42,037 nucleotides of DNA from Nitrospinota bacterium (GCA_016212295.1 JACRGO010000225.1:1-42037); one strand, 5' to 3'; numbered from the stretch's first letter, positions 1 to 7,988 are shown. Notes: generated by a model not told the origin, from the letters alone. A program made the numbers and translations.

Positions 1-2
1 GA

Positions 3-128
3 TTCAACCGGCGTTTTTGGGAAAGAGAACTTTTTGACAGGCTCGTTCAGGCATGCATTTCAACTCAGACCTTGACGTACGGTGAGCTTGTAAAAAAAAT
101 TGAAACAGGAAAAAACGTTAGGAGCTAA
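3..128 (+). CDS. 3' end of an unidentified gene (partial)
   Basis: The window opens inside a reading frame that stays open for 41 codons and stops with TAA at 126-128. The visible C-terminus is charged (RRFWERELFDRLVQA near its start, KKIETGKNVRS at its end) and looks like ordinary soluble protein sequence. I do not recognise a family. The gene starts before the window. It is followed after a short gap by the metalloprotease gene on the same strand. Confidence 0.4.
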   Translation, partial: FNRRFWERELFDRLVQACISTQTLTYGELVKKIETGKNVRS

Positions 129-154
129 CTGGATAGGCATTAAATATTATTTTT

Positions 155-1758
155 ATGCGGGATAACGGGACCGCGCCATCCCCTGTTCTCGGATGGTGGC
201 AGGGAAAATATGTTGTGATCGGGAGGAATATTCACCGGACGGATGAGCACGGGAGGCTTATAAAGGAGCAGAAGCTTGGGGGAGGCCCCGAAACAGCCGA
301 ATCATTCAAGAAGAAGATCAGAAAAATGATGAAGGACCCAGGCTACCGGGAAAGATCGGCGGCGGGTGAAAAGAAACTGACGGTCGCGCCGGGGAAATTA
401 TTGAGGAAGGATGCGTTTGCCACCCAGAGCTGCGGAGGTTCCAGTCCTTACGCTATTACATTCTCTTCCGGCAAGGTTACAATGTATCCTGCGGCGTTAG
501 GTACTGTGGACTGGGCTATATGGGCCTTAACGGCTATGAGCATGTGGACTGACGTCACAACGTCATCATGGGAGTTCTGGTATAGCGTTGCTTCCTCCCC
601 TTCTTCGTCTAATCACTATGATGGATACAGCGCGATGGGGTGGTCATCATCTCTTGGTTATGGAGTTTTGGGGCTGACAACTACGATGTATTCATCCTCC
701 ACCTGTAAAAAAGGAGAAGCGGATATACAGTTCGATAATGGGACATCGTGGGGGGTTTTGGGGGAAGCCAATCTGTATCATTTCCCTTCCGTGGCCCTGC
801 ATGAGCTTGGGCATGTATTGGGGCTTGGCCACACGGCAAACGGACGGCGATGCAAGTTGGGTTAGGCGTAGGGCAGTTGCTGGTCCTGACCCAGGACGAT
901 ATTAATGGAGTTTCTTATCTCTATCCAATCTCCATCGCGGACACCACCGCTCCAACGACCACGGCTTCCCCTTCCGGGGGAACCTACACCTCCAGCCTGT
1001 GGGTAAGGCTGACGTGCTCCGACACCGGCGGGTGCTCCAAGACCTATTACACCACTAACGGGAGCGAGCCGACCACATATTCCTCGGTCTATTATTCTGC
1101 CATCTACATTGATTCTTCTATTTCAACATTGAAATTTTTCAGCGTGGATAACGCAGGGAACCAAGAGTCGGTGAAGACGGAGACCTACACAATAACCATC
1201 GACAGCGCCGCTCCCACGACCACGGCCTCTCCGCCCGGAGGTGTTTATTATTCCCCGCAGAGAATCTCCCTGTCATGTTCGGATGATGTTTCCGCCTGCG
1301 CGGGGACATATTATTGGCTGAAGGGCAACGGGGGTGCATCCTCCGGCTCCACTACTCTCTCCGTTTCCTCCTCGCCAACGTTAAGATATCACAGCGCTGA
1401 TAATGCCGGGAATCAGGAGACTGACAAGGTGGAGGTTTATAAAATTTTGTATATCGCCGGGGAATGGCGCGGAAAACTCAAAGGGGACCTTAAAACCGAC
1501 ATGACGTTGAAGATTAAACAAAAGGAGAAGACATTCGACGGGAAGGGCTGGATGGGGGCGGCGGAGAGAGGAACGGTCGCCGGATCGGTGAATGCAAAAG
1601 GCAATGTCAGAGGGACATATAAATCCGACAATGGATGCAACCTATTCCGGTTTGCCGGAGATATCTCCGGGGAGAGAATCATAATCAGCGGCAGCGGGAA
1701 ATACAAATGTGGAAGCTCCCCCTATTCCTACACTATCTCCGGGACGATGAAACGATGA
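155..1758 (+). pseudogene. Matrixin-type zinc metalloprotease with two CHB_HEX_C-like repeats, frameshifted
   Basis: Two overlapping frames make up one protein. The first (155-865) ends with the metzincin zinc site HELGHVLGLGH (H216, E217, H220, H226), preceded by ADIQFDNGTSW, typical of matrixins. The second (850-1758) carries what should follow: an AMQ that fits the Met-turn, then LTQDDINGVSYLYP, the usual end of a matrixin domain. One missing base (or two extra) near 841-850 separates them. After the protease come two repeats of about 85 residues (TAPTTTASPSGGTY...; YYTTNGSEPT; VDNAGNQE), like chitobiase C-terminal modules, and a C-terminal beta-rich domain of about 100 residues (GEWRGKLKG...). 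No signal peptide follows the ATG at 155, and an in-frame stop lies just upstream, so the N-terminus may also be damaged. This is either a real pseudogene or an assembly error. Secretion is expected from the family but not shown. Confidence 0.72.
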
Positions 1759-1801
1759 AAATAAAAATGCAATAGTTCTAAAACCATTTTGGAGAAAAGG
1801 A

Positions 1802-2266
1802 ATGAAAAAAGGCGTTTTTTTGATGCTGCTTGGCTGGTTTATGAATGGTATTGGGTGCATGACAGCCCCGGAACACGCCGCCGATGTCCGGCAAGGCATG
1901 GGAGAAGGAGACCGTGTTACCGTCGGGACCGTGCAGCGGGAAATCAAGAAGGGGATGACAAACGCGGAGGTGATTCAGGTTCTTGGATCTCCGAATATTG
2001 TTTCCACCGATGAAAAGGGACGCGAGGTATGGGTGTATGACAAGATAGCAACTGACAGGGTTTATTCCACGAGTTCTGGCGGACTTTCCATTTTGGGGCT
2101 GGCGGGCGGAGCAGTGGGAGGAGCTATAGTTGGTGGGGGCGTTTCCCCAAACTACAACCGTGGCGCGGGAGCGGAATCAACAAGCCAGAGGACCTTGACC
2201 ATAATAATAAAATATGACGAGCAGGGGAAGGTGCGTGATTTCGCCTACCATGCGTCCAAATTCTAA
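1802..2266 (+). CDS. Lipoprotein with BamE/SmpA-like domain
   Basis: A 154-residue protein with an N-terminal signal peptide ending in a lipobox (NGIGC, Cys19), so it is predicted to be lipid-anchored. Residues about 40-75 (GTVQREIKKGMTNAEVIQVLGSPNIV... EVWVYDK) match the SmpA/OmlA (BamE-like) pattern, in which a helix-turn segment with GM-x-x-x-x-V-x-x-x-LG-x-P precedes a Trp/Tyr strand. A glycine-rich stretch (about 100-117) and a final beta strand with Asp/Gly follow. GGAG at 1791-1794 is a good ribosome binding site for the ATG at 1802. It opens a same-strand cluster of exported proteins. BamE itself serves in outer-membrane protein assembly; this paralogue-type protein could do something else. 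Confidence 0.7.
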   Translation: MKKGVFLMLLGWFMNGIGCMTAPEHAADVRQGMGEGDRVTVGTVQREIKKGMTNAEVIQVLGSPNIVSTDEKGREVWVYDKIATDRVYSTSSGGLSILGLAGGAVGGAIVGGGVSPNYNRGAGAESTSQRTLTIIIKYDEQGKVRDFAYHASKF

Positions 2267-2273
2267 ATTATCC

Positions 2274-2801
2274 ATGAAAAAAACACTTTTGTTGGGCTTT
2301 TTTATTTTTACGGTATTTTTAGCCGGTTGCGAGACCGTGATTCCGAAAGACGCCCTCATTCTCAAACCGGAAACCCTTGAAGACCGCCAGATTCAGACCA
2401 GGTATTTCGACACGAATGACGAAGCGAAAATTTTATCAGCATGCGCGGCGTTATTGCAGGACTTGGGATTCAATCTGGACGAGAGCGAATCCGAAGTGGG
2501 ATTTATTTTGGGTTCCAAGGATCGAAGCGCCGTTGACGCGGGGCAGGTTGTTGGAGCCATTCTATATGCCGCTTTAACAGGGGCATATCTTCCCACGGAC
2601 AGGAACCAAAAAATGAAGGCGTGCGTGATTACCAGGCCGATAAGCGAAAATCGAACAGCCGTCCGCGTAACATTTCAAAGAGTTGTGTGGAACGATTATG
2701 GGCAAATCACCAAACGAGAAGGCATGCTGGACCCGAAACAATATCAGGAATTCTTTGAAAAATTATCCAAGACGGTCTTTTTGGAGGCCCACCAACTATG
2801 A
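2274..2801 (+). CDS. Lipoprotein, paralogue of the next gene
   Basis: I place the start at the ATG at 2274, because it gives a classical lipoprotein signal (MKKTLLLGFFIFTVFLAGC, Cys19). The frame is open further upstream to an ATG at 2214, but that would put 20 unrelated residues before the signal. The mature part (about 157 residues) contains IQTRYFDTNDEAKILSACAA, then LQDLGF, a segment ending LGSKDR, and a C-terminal region with DPKQYQEFFEKL. The same landmarks appear in the same order in the next gene, so the two are tandem duplicates. Compared with its partner it has an extra small hydrophobic stretch (VVGAILYAALTGAYLP). The last four bases overlap the next start (ATGA), so the two are translationally coupled. 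Function unknown. Confidence 0.75.
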   Translation: MKKTLLLGFFIFTVFLAGCETVIPKDALILKPETLEDRQIQTRYFDTNDEAKILSACAALLQDLGFNLDESESEVGFILGSKDRSAVDAGQVVGAILYAALTGAYLPTDRNQKMKACVITRPISENRTAVRVTFQRVVWNDYGQITKREGMLDPKQYQEFFEKLSKTVFLEAHQL

Positions 2802-3211
2802 GAGCAATTCTTTTTTTACTTCTGTTCTGCTGGACCATTGCGGGATGCGTTACGCCGAAAGAACAGCTTTTGCACATGGATTCCAGCCAAGTTAAATTGA
2901 GGAGCATCCAAACCAGGGCATTTGACACCACGGACAAGGAAAAAACCTTGCGGACAATTATCGCCACGCTGCAGGACCTTGGCTTTGTCATGGACAAGGC
3001 CGATTCGACCCTTGGGACAATTACCGGAACAAAACTTAACCAGTATGAGCTGAGAATGACTGTCACGGTTCGACCAAGAGGGGAGACACAGACCCTTGTC
3101 CGGGCAAACGCCCAATATGAATTAACGGCAGTGGAAGACCCTAAACCGTACCAGGATTTTTTCACGGCCTTGGAAAAGGCAATGTTCTTGACTGCGCATG
3201 AGGCGGATTAA
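2798..3211 (+). CDS. Lipoprotein, tandem paralogue
   Basis: A 137-residue lipoprotein: MRAILFLLLFCWTIAGC gives a lipobox with Cys17. The mature domain has the same core as the preceding gene (SIQTRAFDTTDKEKTLRTI, LQDLGFVMDKADSTLGTITG, DPKPYQDFFTALEKAMFLTAHE), so it arose by duplication. It lacks the extra hydrophobic segment of its partner. Its start overlaps the stop of the upstream gene by four bases. The gene is followed by the calcium-motif protein after 34 bases, with an AGG-rich ribosome site between them. I do not recognise a named function. Confidence 0.75.
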   Translation: MRAILFLLLFCWTIAGCVTPKEQLLHMDSSQVKLRSIQTRAFDTTDKEKTLRTIIATLQDLGFVMDKADSTLGTITGTKLNQYELRMTVTVRPRGETQTLVRANAQYELTAVEDPKPYQDFFTALEKAMFLTAHEAD

Positions 3212-3245
3212 GAAACCTTGAACTAAAAGGAAAGGGTGTGTAAAT

Positions 3246-3590
3246 ATGAGGCGAGTATCTTTATTTTTGATGGTAATCTTTTTCCCTTTTGTTGCTTTTG
3301 CGGGAGATGTTTATGTGAATGGGTATTACAGACAGGACGGGAGTTATGTCGCTCCCCATTATCGTTCCGCGCCGGATGGCCAAAAATCTAACAATTACGG
3401 TCCCATGGGGTCTGGCCAAAACCCTGTTTTGACGCTCCCCGCAATGAGAGACTACGACAGAGACGGGATGTCGAACCTCTTTGACACGGACAGTGATAAT
3501 GACGGGGTGCCTAACCAAATTGACCGGAATCCCTATAGCCGGAAAGATGATAATTTTCAGTTTCCGAGCTATCAAAACAGGTTGAGGTGA
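3246..3590 (+). CDS. Secreted protein with thrombospondin type 3-like Ca2+ motif
   Basis: A 114-residue protein with a signal peptide (MRRVSLFLMVIFFPFVAFA, cleavage about residue 19). Right after it comes DVYVNGYYRQDGSYVAPHYRS, a short motif found in many small exported bacterial proteins. Near the C-terminus DYDRDGMSNLFDTDSDNDG is an acidic DxDxDG-type calcium loop resembling thrombospondin type 3 repeats. Calcium binding is therefore likely in the periplasm or outside the cell, but the role is unknown. It sits in the cluster of exported proteins. Confidence 0.7.
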   Translation: MRRVSLFLMVIFFPFVAFAGDVYVNGYYRQDGSYVAPHYRSAPDGQKSNNYGPMGSGQNPVLTLPAMRDYDRDGMSNLFDTDSDNDGVPNQIDRNPYSRKDDNFQFPSYQNRLR

Positions 3591-3593
3591 CGA

Positions 3594-3638
3594 ATGAAGA
3601 AAGCGATAGTTTTTTTGGCGGCACTGAGTCGGTTCTGA
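3594..3638 (+). other. Possible truncated signal-peptide ORF
   Basis: Four bases after the upstream stop, an ATG with an AGGTG ribosome site begins a 14-residue frame reading MKKAIVFLAALSRF and then stops. It reads like the start of an exported protein whose remainder has been lost. It may also be chance or a leader peptide for the next gene. Confidence 0.2.
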
Positions 3639-3742
3639 TTACAGCATTCAGAAAAACGATTATCAGGAACAAGGAAGTTGCCCCCTTTTTTACACCAAAG
3701 TTTTTTTATAAAAACGGAAATAACCAATGGGAGGCTTTAACA

Positions 3743-4393
3743 ATGAAAAAAATTGATATTAAAAGTTTAATCATAGGCGTTTTAGGGACGACTTTGTTTT
3801 TCGCTTTGGTTGGCGCAAAATCAAATGATAATATTGGAGATATTGTGGTTAGCTCACTCACTGTCTTGGATAAAAACGGCGGCAAGGCAGTTGTTTTAGG
3901 CTCTTGGAACGACGGCGGATTGTTCGTTATCGTCGATAAAGCAGGCAGCAAAGCAGCTTCTTTGGCGGCAGAGGATGGTCATGGGGTTTTGAGGACTTAC
4001 TACACAAATGTTCCGGCGGTTGTGGTAGGGAAGGGAGTAGATGGCGGTGGGGGGGTAGCAATCTTCAACAAAGCAGGCGTCGGGGTGGGTGCTTTCGGGT
4101 CTGCTGAAGATGGTAATGGAATGTTAACAACCGCCAACACAACAGGTGCCGCATCAGTTTTTGCAGGGACTGGTGGAAATGGCAATGGGGCTTTGTCAAT
4201 CTATAACAATGGGGTTTTAGCGACTTACAACAAAACAGGCGACATGGAAGGTTCTTTAGCGGCTACCGAGAAGGGAGGGTTTTTGTCTATCTACAATATG
4301 CACAATAAAGCGGTTGTGAGTATGATGGCAGGCCCTGATTCAGAAGGGGTTTTGATATTGAATAATAGAATTGTCGATTTAGGGACACCTTGA
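3743..4393 (+). CDS. Glycine-rich repeat protein with N-terminal membrane anchor
   Basis: I chose the ATG at 3743 because TGGGAGG lies at 3728-3734 and the protein then begins MKKIDIKSLIIGVLGTTLFFALVGA, a membrane anchor or signal peptide. The frame is open back to 3587, but that stretch is not protein-like. The mature part (about 190 residues) is built from imperfect units of 20-30 residues, each with a Gly-rich turn, a short strand and an Asn-Lys or Tyr-Asn pair (VLDKNGGKAVVLG, FVIVDKAGSKAASLAAEDG, AIFNKAGVGVGAFGSAEDG, ATYNKTGDMEGSLAATEKG, SIYNMHNKAVVSMMAG). This suggests a beta-solenoid or beta-propeller surface. I do not know a function. The end of the gene is followed by an AT-rich spacer with a GCAAAG-type repeat arm. 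Confidence 0.65.
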   Translation: MKKIDIKSLIIGVLGTTLFFALVGAKSNDNIGDIVVSSLTVLDKNGGKAVVLGSWNDGGLFVIVDKAGSKAASLAAEDGHGVLRTYYTNVPAVVVGKGVDGGGGVAIFNKAGVGVGAFGSAEDGNGMLTTANTTGAASVFAGTGGNGNGALSIYNNGVLATYNKTGDMEGSLAATEKGGFLSIYNMHNKAVVSMMAGPDSEGVLILNNRIVDLGTP

Positions 4394-4442
4394 TATCACA
4401 AAATGTGATTTCTTCCAGGGTAGTGTCAAATTCTTTTTTCAT

Positions 4443-4467
4443 GCAAAGCTCGCCAAAGAGCGCAAAG
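4443..4467 (+). repeat. Single arm of the GCAAAG/CGCAGAG repeat family
   Basis: The sequence gcaaagctcgccaaagagcg followed by caaagga resembles the arms found near 9008, 19880, 22746 and 38051. No matching inverted arm is seen nearby. Confidence 0.4.
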
Positions 4468-4563
4468 GATGGATATTATTTTGGATGCAAAAAACTTTCA
4501 GGGAAAAGTGAGTACCTCACAATTCATATTTCCACGGATTAATTCTTTGTTGGAGGGGGAAAC

Positions 4564-4971
4564 ATGAAGATGGCAAAAATCTTTTTATACGCGCTTCTTT
4601 TTTGCGCTGTCATGGCCAGCAGTGCCGAGGCGGGAAAGCGCGGAACGGTTGACGGCCTGTGGAGGGGAAGGGTCGTATTCTCGTATTCAACGGGAGGACG
4701 AGCTTCGACCGTGTTGGCCGCCAACACCGGGTATGCGGATTACTTTACCGGAACGCTTCGGGAAACAAGCGCCTATGGCACTGCGTATTACAGCGTGGAC
4801 GGATCAAAAAGCAGGGGGCATAAACACATTTCCGGTAATTTTTTGAGTTATGACGGCTGCTCTTCAGGAACGTGGTCATTTACCGCGAACGGCGGGACGG
4901 TGAAAGCATGGGCCAGCGGAACAAATGCGTGTTATGGATATACTTTTACCATGTCAGGGAACTTGCAATGA
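4564..4971 (+). CDS. Small secreted beta-rich protein (GLWRG domain)
   Basis: A 135-residue protein with a signal peptide (MKMAKIFLYALLFCAVMASSA, cleavage after about SAEA at 23). A strong GGAGGGGG ribosome site lies at 4552-4559. The mature domain starts VDGLWRGRVVFSY, contains repeated short Thr/Ser/Gly strands, a GCSSGTWSFTANGGTV segment and ends NACYGYTFTMSGNLQ. The order W-RG, then G-C-x-x-G-x-W/F, then C-x-Y-x-[YF]-T-x-SG is shared with the last 100 residues of the metalloprotease at 155-1758, so both probably carry the same small beta-barrel-like domain. Two cysteines could form a disulfide. The function is unknown. Confidence 0.65.
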   Translation: MKMAKIFLYALLFCAVMASSAEAGKRGTVDGLWRGRVVFSYSTGGRASTVLAANTGYADYFTGTLRETSAYGTAYYSVDGSKSRGHKHISGNFLSYDGCSSGTWSFTANGGTVKAWASGTNACYGYTFTMSGNLQ

Positions 4972-4981
4972 TCTTCACATA

Positions 4982-5059
4982 CGCGAACAATCAAGATTAG
5001 GCGTAGGCGGGGAGGGAGCATTGGACGGCCTATGGAAGGAGCAGGTCCTGATAAGATAA
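4982..5059 (+). pseudogene. Decayed copy of the GLWRG-domain start
   Basis: Just behind the preceding gene an open stretch reads GEGALDGLWKEQVLIR and then stops. It aligns with KRGTVDGLWRGRVVFS of the intact gene, and the DNA around gacggcctatgga is similar too. It has no start codon or signal peptide and ends after a few residues. I read it as a remnant of a duplicated copy. Confidence 0.4.
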
Positions 5060-5234
5060 TCCACAAGCCGGATCACAATGTTTTTTCCATAATTTTTCCT
5101 TATGCCCTTGAAAAAGACAAAAAATGAACAGGAAAGGCTCAGAGTAAAAATCAAAAAAAATTCTTTTGATTTCTCCTCGCTTGGTAAATCTTCTGGCCCT
5201 TGAACATCCATCGCCTTCGTGCTACATTGTTTCC

Positions 5235-5576
5235 ATGGGAAACGCCATCGCATTTGACACCCACGTATATGTGAAAAAGCTCAAGGCCGCCGGTTTCACG
5301 GAGGAGCAGGCTGAAATTCTGGCCTCCACCCAAGCCGAACTCATAGACGACCGCCTCGCCACTAAAAACGATCTAAAAGAACTAGACCTGGCGCACAAAC
5401 GCGATATAAAGGAATTGGAGACCGCCCTAAAGCGTGACATGAAAGAACTGGAGACCGGCCTCAAGCATGACATGAAAGAACTGGAACTACGCCTGAAACA
5501 TGACCTTACCCTCCGGCTTGGCGGCATGATGGCCGCCTCAATAGCCCTCGTGGCAGCGCTGGTCAAATTGCTATGA
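5235..5576 (+). CDS. DUF1640-type coiled-coil membrane protein
   Basis: A 113-residue protein starting MGNAIAFDTHVYVKKLKAAGFTEEQA, then ELIDDRLATKNDLKELD. It matches small bacterial proteins of the DUF1640 (CCDC90/MCUR1-like) type. The middle is a long coiled coil made of near-identical 11-residue units (KRDIKELETAL, KRDMKELETGL, KHDMKELELRL), encoded by tandem 33-bp DNA repeats at about 5397-5495. A single C-terminal membrane helix (LGGMMAASIALVAALVKLL) ends the protein. I prefer the ATG at 5235 to the TTG at 5166 because family members start at this point, although no clear ribosome site precedes it. Its last codons overlap the convergent gene at 5571. The role in bacteria is unknown. Confidence 0.72.
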   Translation: MGNAIAFDTHVYVKKLKAAGFTEEQAEILASTQAELIDDRLATKNDLKELDLAHKRDIKELETALKRDMKELETGLKHDMKELELRLKHDLTLRLGGMMAASIALVAALVKLL

Positions 5577-7145
5577 GGCCTCCTCCTTCGATCGACCATC
5601 CACTTGCCTCTGGCCATTCCGGATGAATATACAAAAGGAACCGTCCATGTAAACCAAGGCCCAGCCTGGATTTTCGTACAAATCCTGGGCCCTTTTGGGA
5701 ATGCAGACGGCAATGGCCGGATAGCGGTTATCCATGAGACGCCTGACCAGGACCGCGTTGGCGCCGTAATTGTCCAATGCGGACTCGAAATCTTCCCGCG
5801 ATGTAATGGTTTTTTGATGGTACTGCCTGAAAAAATCCTCACCGAAAATCTCCAGCCTCCCGTCATAAACAGGTTTTATTCCTTTCCATAAAAGCAGGTT
5901 CCCGTCACGCAGATCTGTCGGGAATACCGGACCCCTGATATTATTCTCCAGCATGAAGTCGACCGGCCGAGTCGCGAACTTTTCCGGTGGATAAAGCCCG
6001 GTCCCAAGGGGATAAACGAAAAGAACGCCGGAAAGAAGGTTCATGGCCCGTAAAAGAACAAGCACAAACAGCAGGAAACTGACGGCGTGGCTCCAATAAT
6101 ATGGCGGCATGTCCTTCCCGGCGGTTTTGGTGGACAAGGAGGCGCCTGCGAACGGAGCTGCCGCGAGCGCGAAGAGGGCCAAGTTCCTGTTGGCCTTCAT
6201 GGCAAGGAACAAAAAGGCAAGAAAGACCATCAGGTGGTAAAGGGAAATCCTGGCGCCGGACCTGAAAAAGGGCGCGCCCGCCAGGAAAAAAAATACAACC
6301 AGAACCGCCAGATATAGCTTGTCAGCCCTCCAGAGTCCGGGCAGCAGTTGATGCGTGGGCACTAGTTCCGTGATGTTGGAAAAAAAGCTGCCCCCGCCCA
6401 TCATGCTGTATTGCTCGAAGGGGACCAAGGCCCCCTTCAAGCCGAATGGATTGATGAAGGACGCGAGCACGGAAAGAAATATAATGGAAAGAAGCTCCCG
6501 TTTTTTTCTCGCCGTTGGATGCGTCATTTGAAAACAGAAAAACCCGTGGATCGCCCTTTCCATTTCCCAGGAGATGAACAGAAAAATTTGGAGCATGACG
6601 CCGAGGATAAAGAGTCCATGCGCGTTCACCCAAAGAAGCTGCACGGCCGGAATTAAAAAAACAGCCCTCGGCCGGCGCGGGTTTTCCTCCATGTGGGATT
6701 CCAGCAGATAATAAACGCACGCGAGAAAAAAGAAACTTAAGGCTTCCGGCCTTTCACGCAGGCGGCCCTGGACGATAAAAAGCGCCAGGAGGAATATTAT
6801 AAGAAAGGAAGGACTGCCTGGCTTCCGCACGGAAAGCAAGAGAAGGGAAAAGGTCGCGCACGCCAAAAGGGAGGTGAGAAACGAAACGCCTGTGAAGCCA
6901 AGGTTTTTATAAAAAAAATAGAGAAGGACCTGGAATCCCCATAGCCGGTTGATCCAGGGTTTGCCTTCCCCGGCAACGGAGAGGTGGTCGGTGTCAGGGA
7001 CCCTGCCGGTTGAAAGGATTTCCTTCCCTGCCGCCACATGGAACCCGAAATCGTGGTCCACCACCGGGTGCCAGGCCGTAAGGGCCACCAGGACAAGGAA
7101 GAAGAAAACCGGGAGGAAAAGTGGATTGCTTTTCAGCGATTTCAT
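5571..7145 (-). CDS. Polytopic membrane protein, GT-C-like, unknown function
   Basis: A protein of 524 residues from the ATG at 7145; a TTG at 7169 would add eight. About ten hydrophobic helices precede a C-terminal soluble part of about 130 residues. The first loop carries HPVVDHDFGFHVAAGKEIL, followed by PDTDHLS and KPWINRLWGFQVLLY, a pattern seen in a wide family of uncharacterised integral membrane proteins with the topology of GT-C glycosyltransferases. An acidic DHD in the first extracytoplasmic loop is where GT-C enzymes keep their catalytic acid. Glycosyl transfer from a lipid-linked sugar is therefore possible but not shown. It is the last gene of the galE group. A single ACGAAT-type repeat arm (7186-7208) separates it from the PilZ gene. 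Confidence 0.65.
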   Translation of the reverse strand: MKSLKSNPLFLPVFFFLVLVALTAWHPVVDHDFGFHVAAGKEILSTGRVPDTDHLSVAGEGKPWINRLWGFQVLLYFFYKNLGFTGVSFLTSLLACATFSLLLLSVRKPGSPSFLIIFLLALFIVQGRLRERPEALSFFFLACVYYLLESHMEENPRRPRAVFLIPAVQLLWVNAHGLFILGVMLQIFLFISWEMERAIHGFFCFQMTHPTARKKRELLSIIFLSVLASFINPFGLKGALVPFEQYSMMGGGSFFSNITELVPTHQLLPGLWRADKLYLAVLVVFFFLAGAPFFRSGARISLYHLMVFLAFLFLAMKANRNLALFALAAAPFAGASLSTKTAGKDMPPYYWSHAVSFLLFVLVLLRAMNLLSGVLFVYPLGTGLYPPEKFATRPVDFMLENNIRGPVFPTDLRDGNLLLWKGIKPVYDGRLEIFGEDFFRQYHQKTITSREDFESALDNYGANAVLVRRLMDNRYPAIAVCIPKRAQDLYENPGWALVYMDGSFCIFIRNGQRQVDGRSKEEAS

Positions 7146-7185
7146 CAAGGAGACGGGTATCCGGTCCAACCGGAACCAAAAAGGC

Positions 7186-7208
7186 TATTCGTGTAAATTC
7201 GTGGCTTA
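7186..7208 (+). repeat. Single arm of the ACGAAT repeat family
   Basis: The sequence tattcgtgtaaattcgtggc followed by tta matches the arms of the larger inverted elements at 11453, 21148 and 34424. It lies between two genes of one operon. Confidence 0.5.
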
Positions 7209-7215
7209 CTAATTC

Positions 7216-7977
7216 TCAAACATGCTCCCTTTTTAATTTATCAAAATCCCCTCTTGCCTTATCAATAACCTGGTCAAGGGCCTTCCTCTCCGGCGGCATG
7301 ACCGCAACGAACTGCCATACGACGCGAAGTTGGGTCGGGAGATGGTTCTGGTCATACGCCAATACGCTCAAGCTCAATATCTTTCCGAATAAATTATCTA
7401 TCCGCGCATTGCCGTATTGTGGCGGGAAAATAACGGAAATATTGGCGCCCTTCAAGAGTTCGCCGTAACTCCCGGAACAGGCAAAATCGCAAAGGATCCC
7501 CTCCACGCTGATATTGACCACCTTGGCCTCCACCTCGCGGCCTTCCCATCGCACCACCGCCTTGGTGTCCGGTATACTTATCCTGTCATGCACCCTCAAA
7601 CTCCTGGGGTTGCAGACGTGGTTTATCTTTGCCCTGAACTCCGCGGGGGTGAATGGCGAGACAAGGACATGTTCAACGCCCTGCCTCGTCAACTCATCCA
7701 GAGTTTCTCCGGCTTTTTTATGCCCAAGGATGATGAAAGGGGTTTCCCGATTTGCCTGGAAGAAACTCCGCGTTTTCTTGTAAAGGCTGGGGCCGTCCAT
7801 TCCAGCCATTTTATTGCCGCAAATCACAACGTCGAACTTTCTGCCCTGAAGCTTATGGACCGCGGCCTCCGATGTGGCCGCCTCAAAGACGTATGTGTCG
7901 TTTAGTTCGGAAAAAATATACCTCCTCAACAACTCCCGCACAGTTGGGGATTCATGAATAATCAACAGACTGCGCAT
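7216..7977 (-). CDS. Degenerate receiver domain fused to PilZ (c-di-GMP sensor)
   Basis: A 253-residue protein. The ATG at 7977 is chosen because GAGGAG lies seven bases upstream. Residues 1-120 have the fold pattern of a response-regulator receiver (LLIIHESPTVRELLRRYI, FDVVICGNKMAGMDG), but every key residue is changed: the acidic pair is H8-E9, the phosphoacceptor position is G54, and the conserved lysine is S107 (LVSPF). Residues about 125-230 form a PilZ domain with an intact c-di-GMP signature, R128-x3-R132 and N155-x-S157-x2-G160. The protein should therefore sense c-di-GMP but not be phosphorylated. It sits 11 bases behind galE, which suggests control of surface polysaccharide production. 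Confidence 0.82.
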   Translation of the reverse strand: MRSLLIIHESPTVRELLRRYIFSELNDTYVFEAATSEAAVHKLQGRKFDVVICGNKMAGMDGPSLYKKTRSFFQANRETPFIILGHKKAGETLDELTRQGVEHVLVSPFTPAEFRAKINHVCNPRSLRVHDRISIPDTKAVVRWEGREVEAKVVNISVEGILCDFACSGSYGELLKGANISVIFPPQYGNARIDNLFGKILSLSVLAYDQNHLPTQLRVVWQFVAVMPPERKALDQVIDKARGDFDKLKREHV

Positions 7978-7988
7978 ATAATCTCCTC

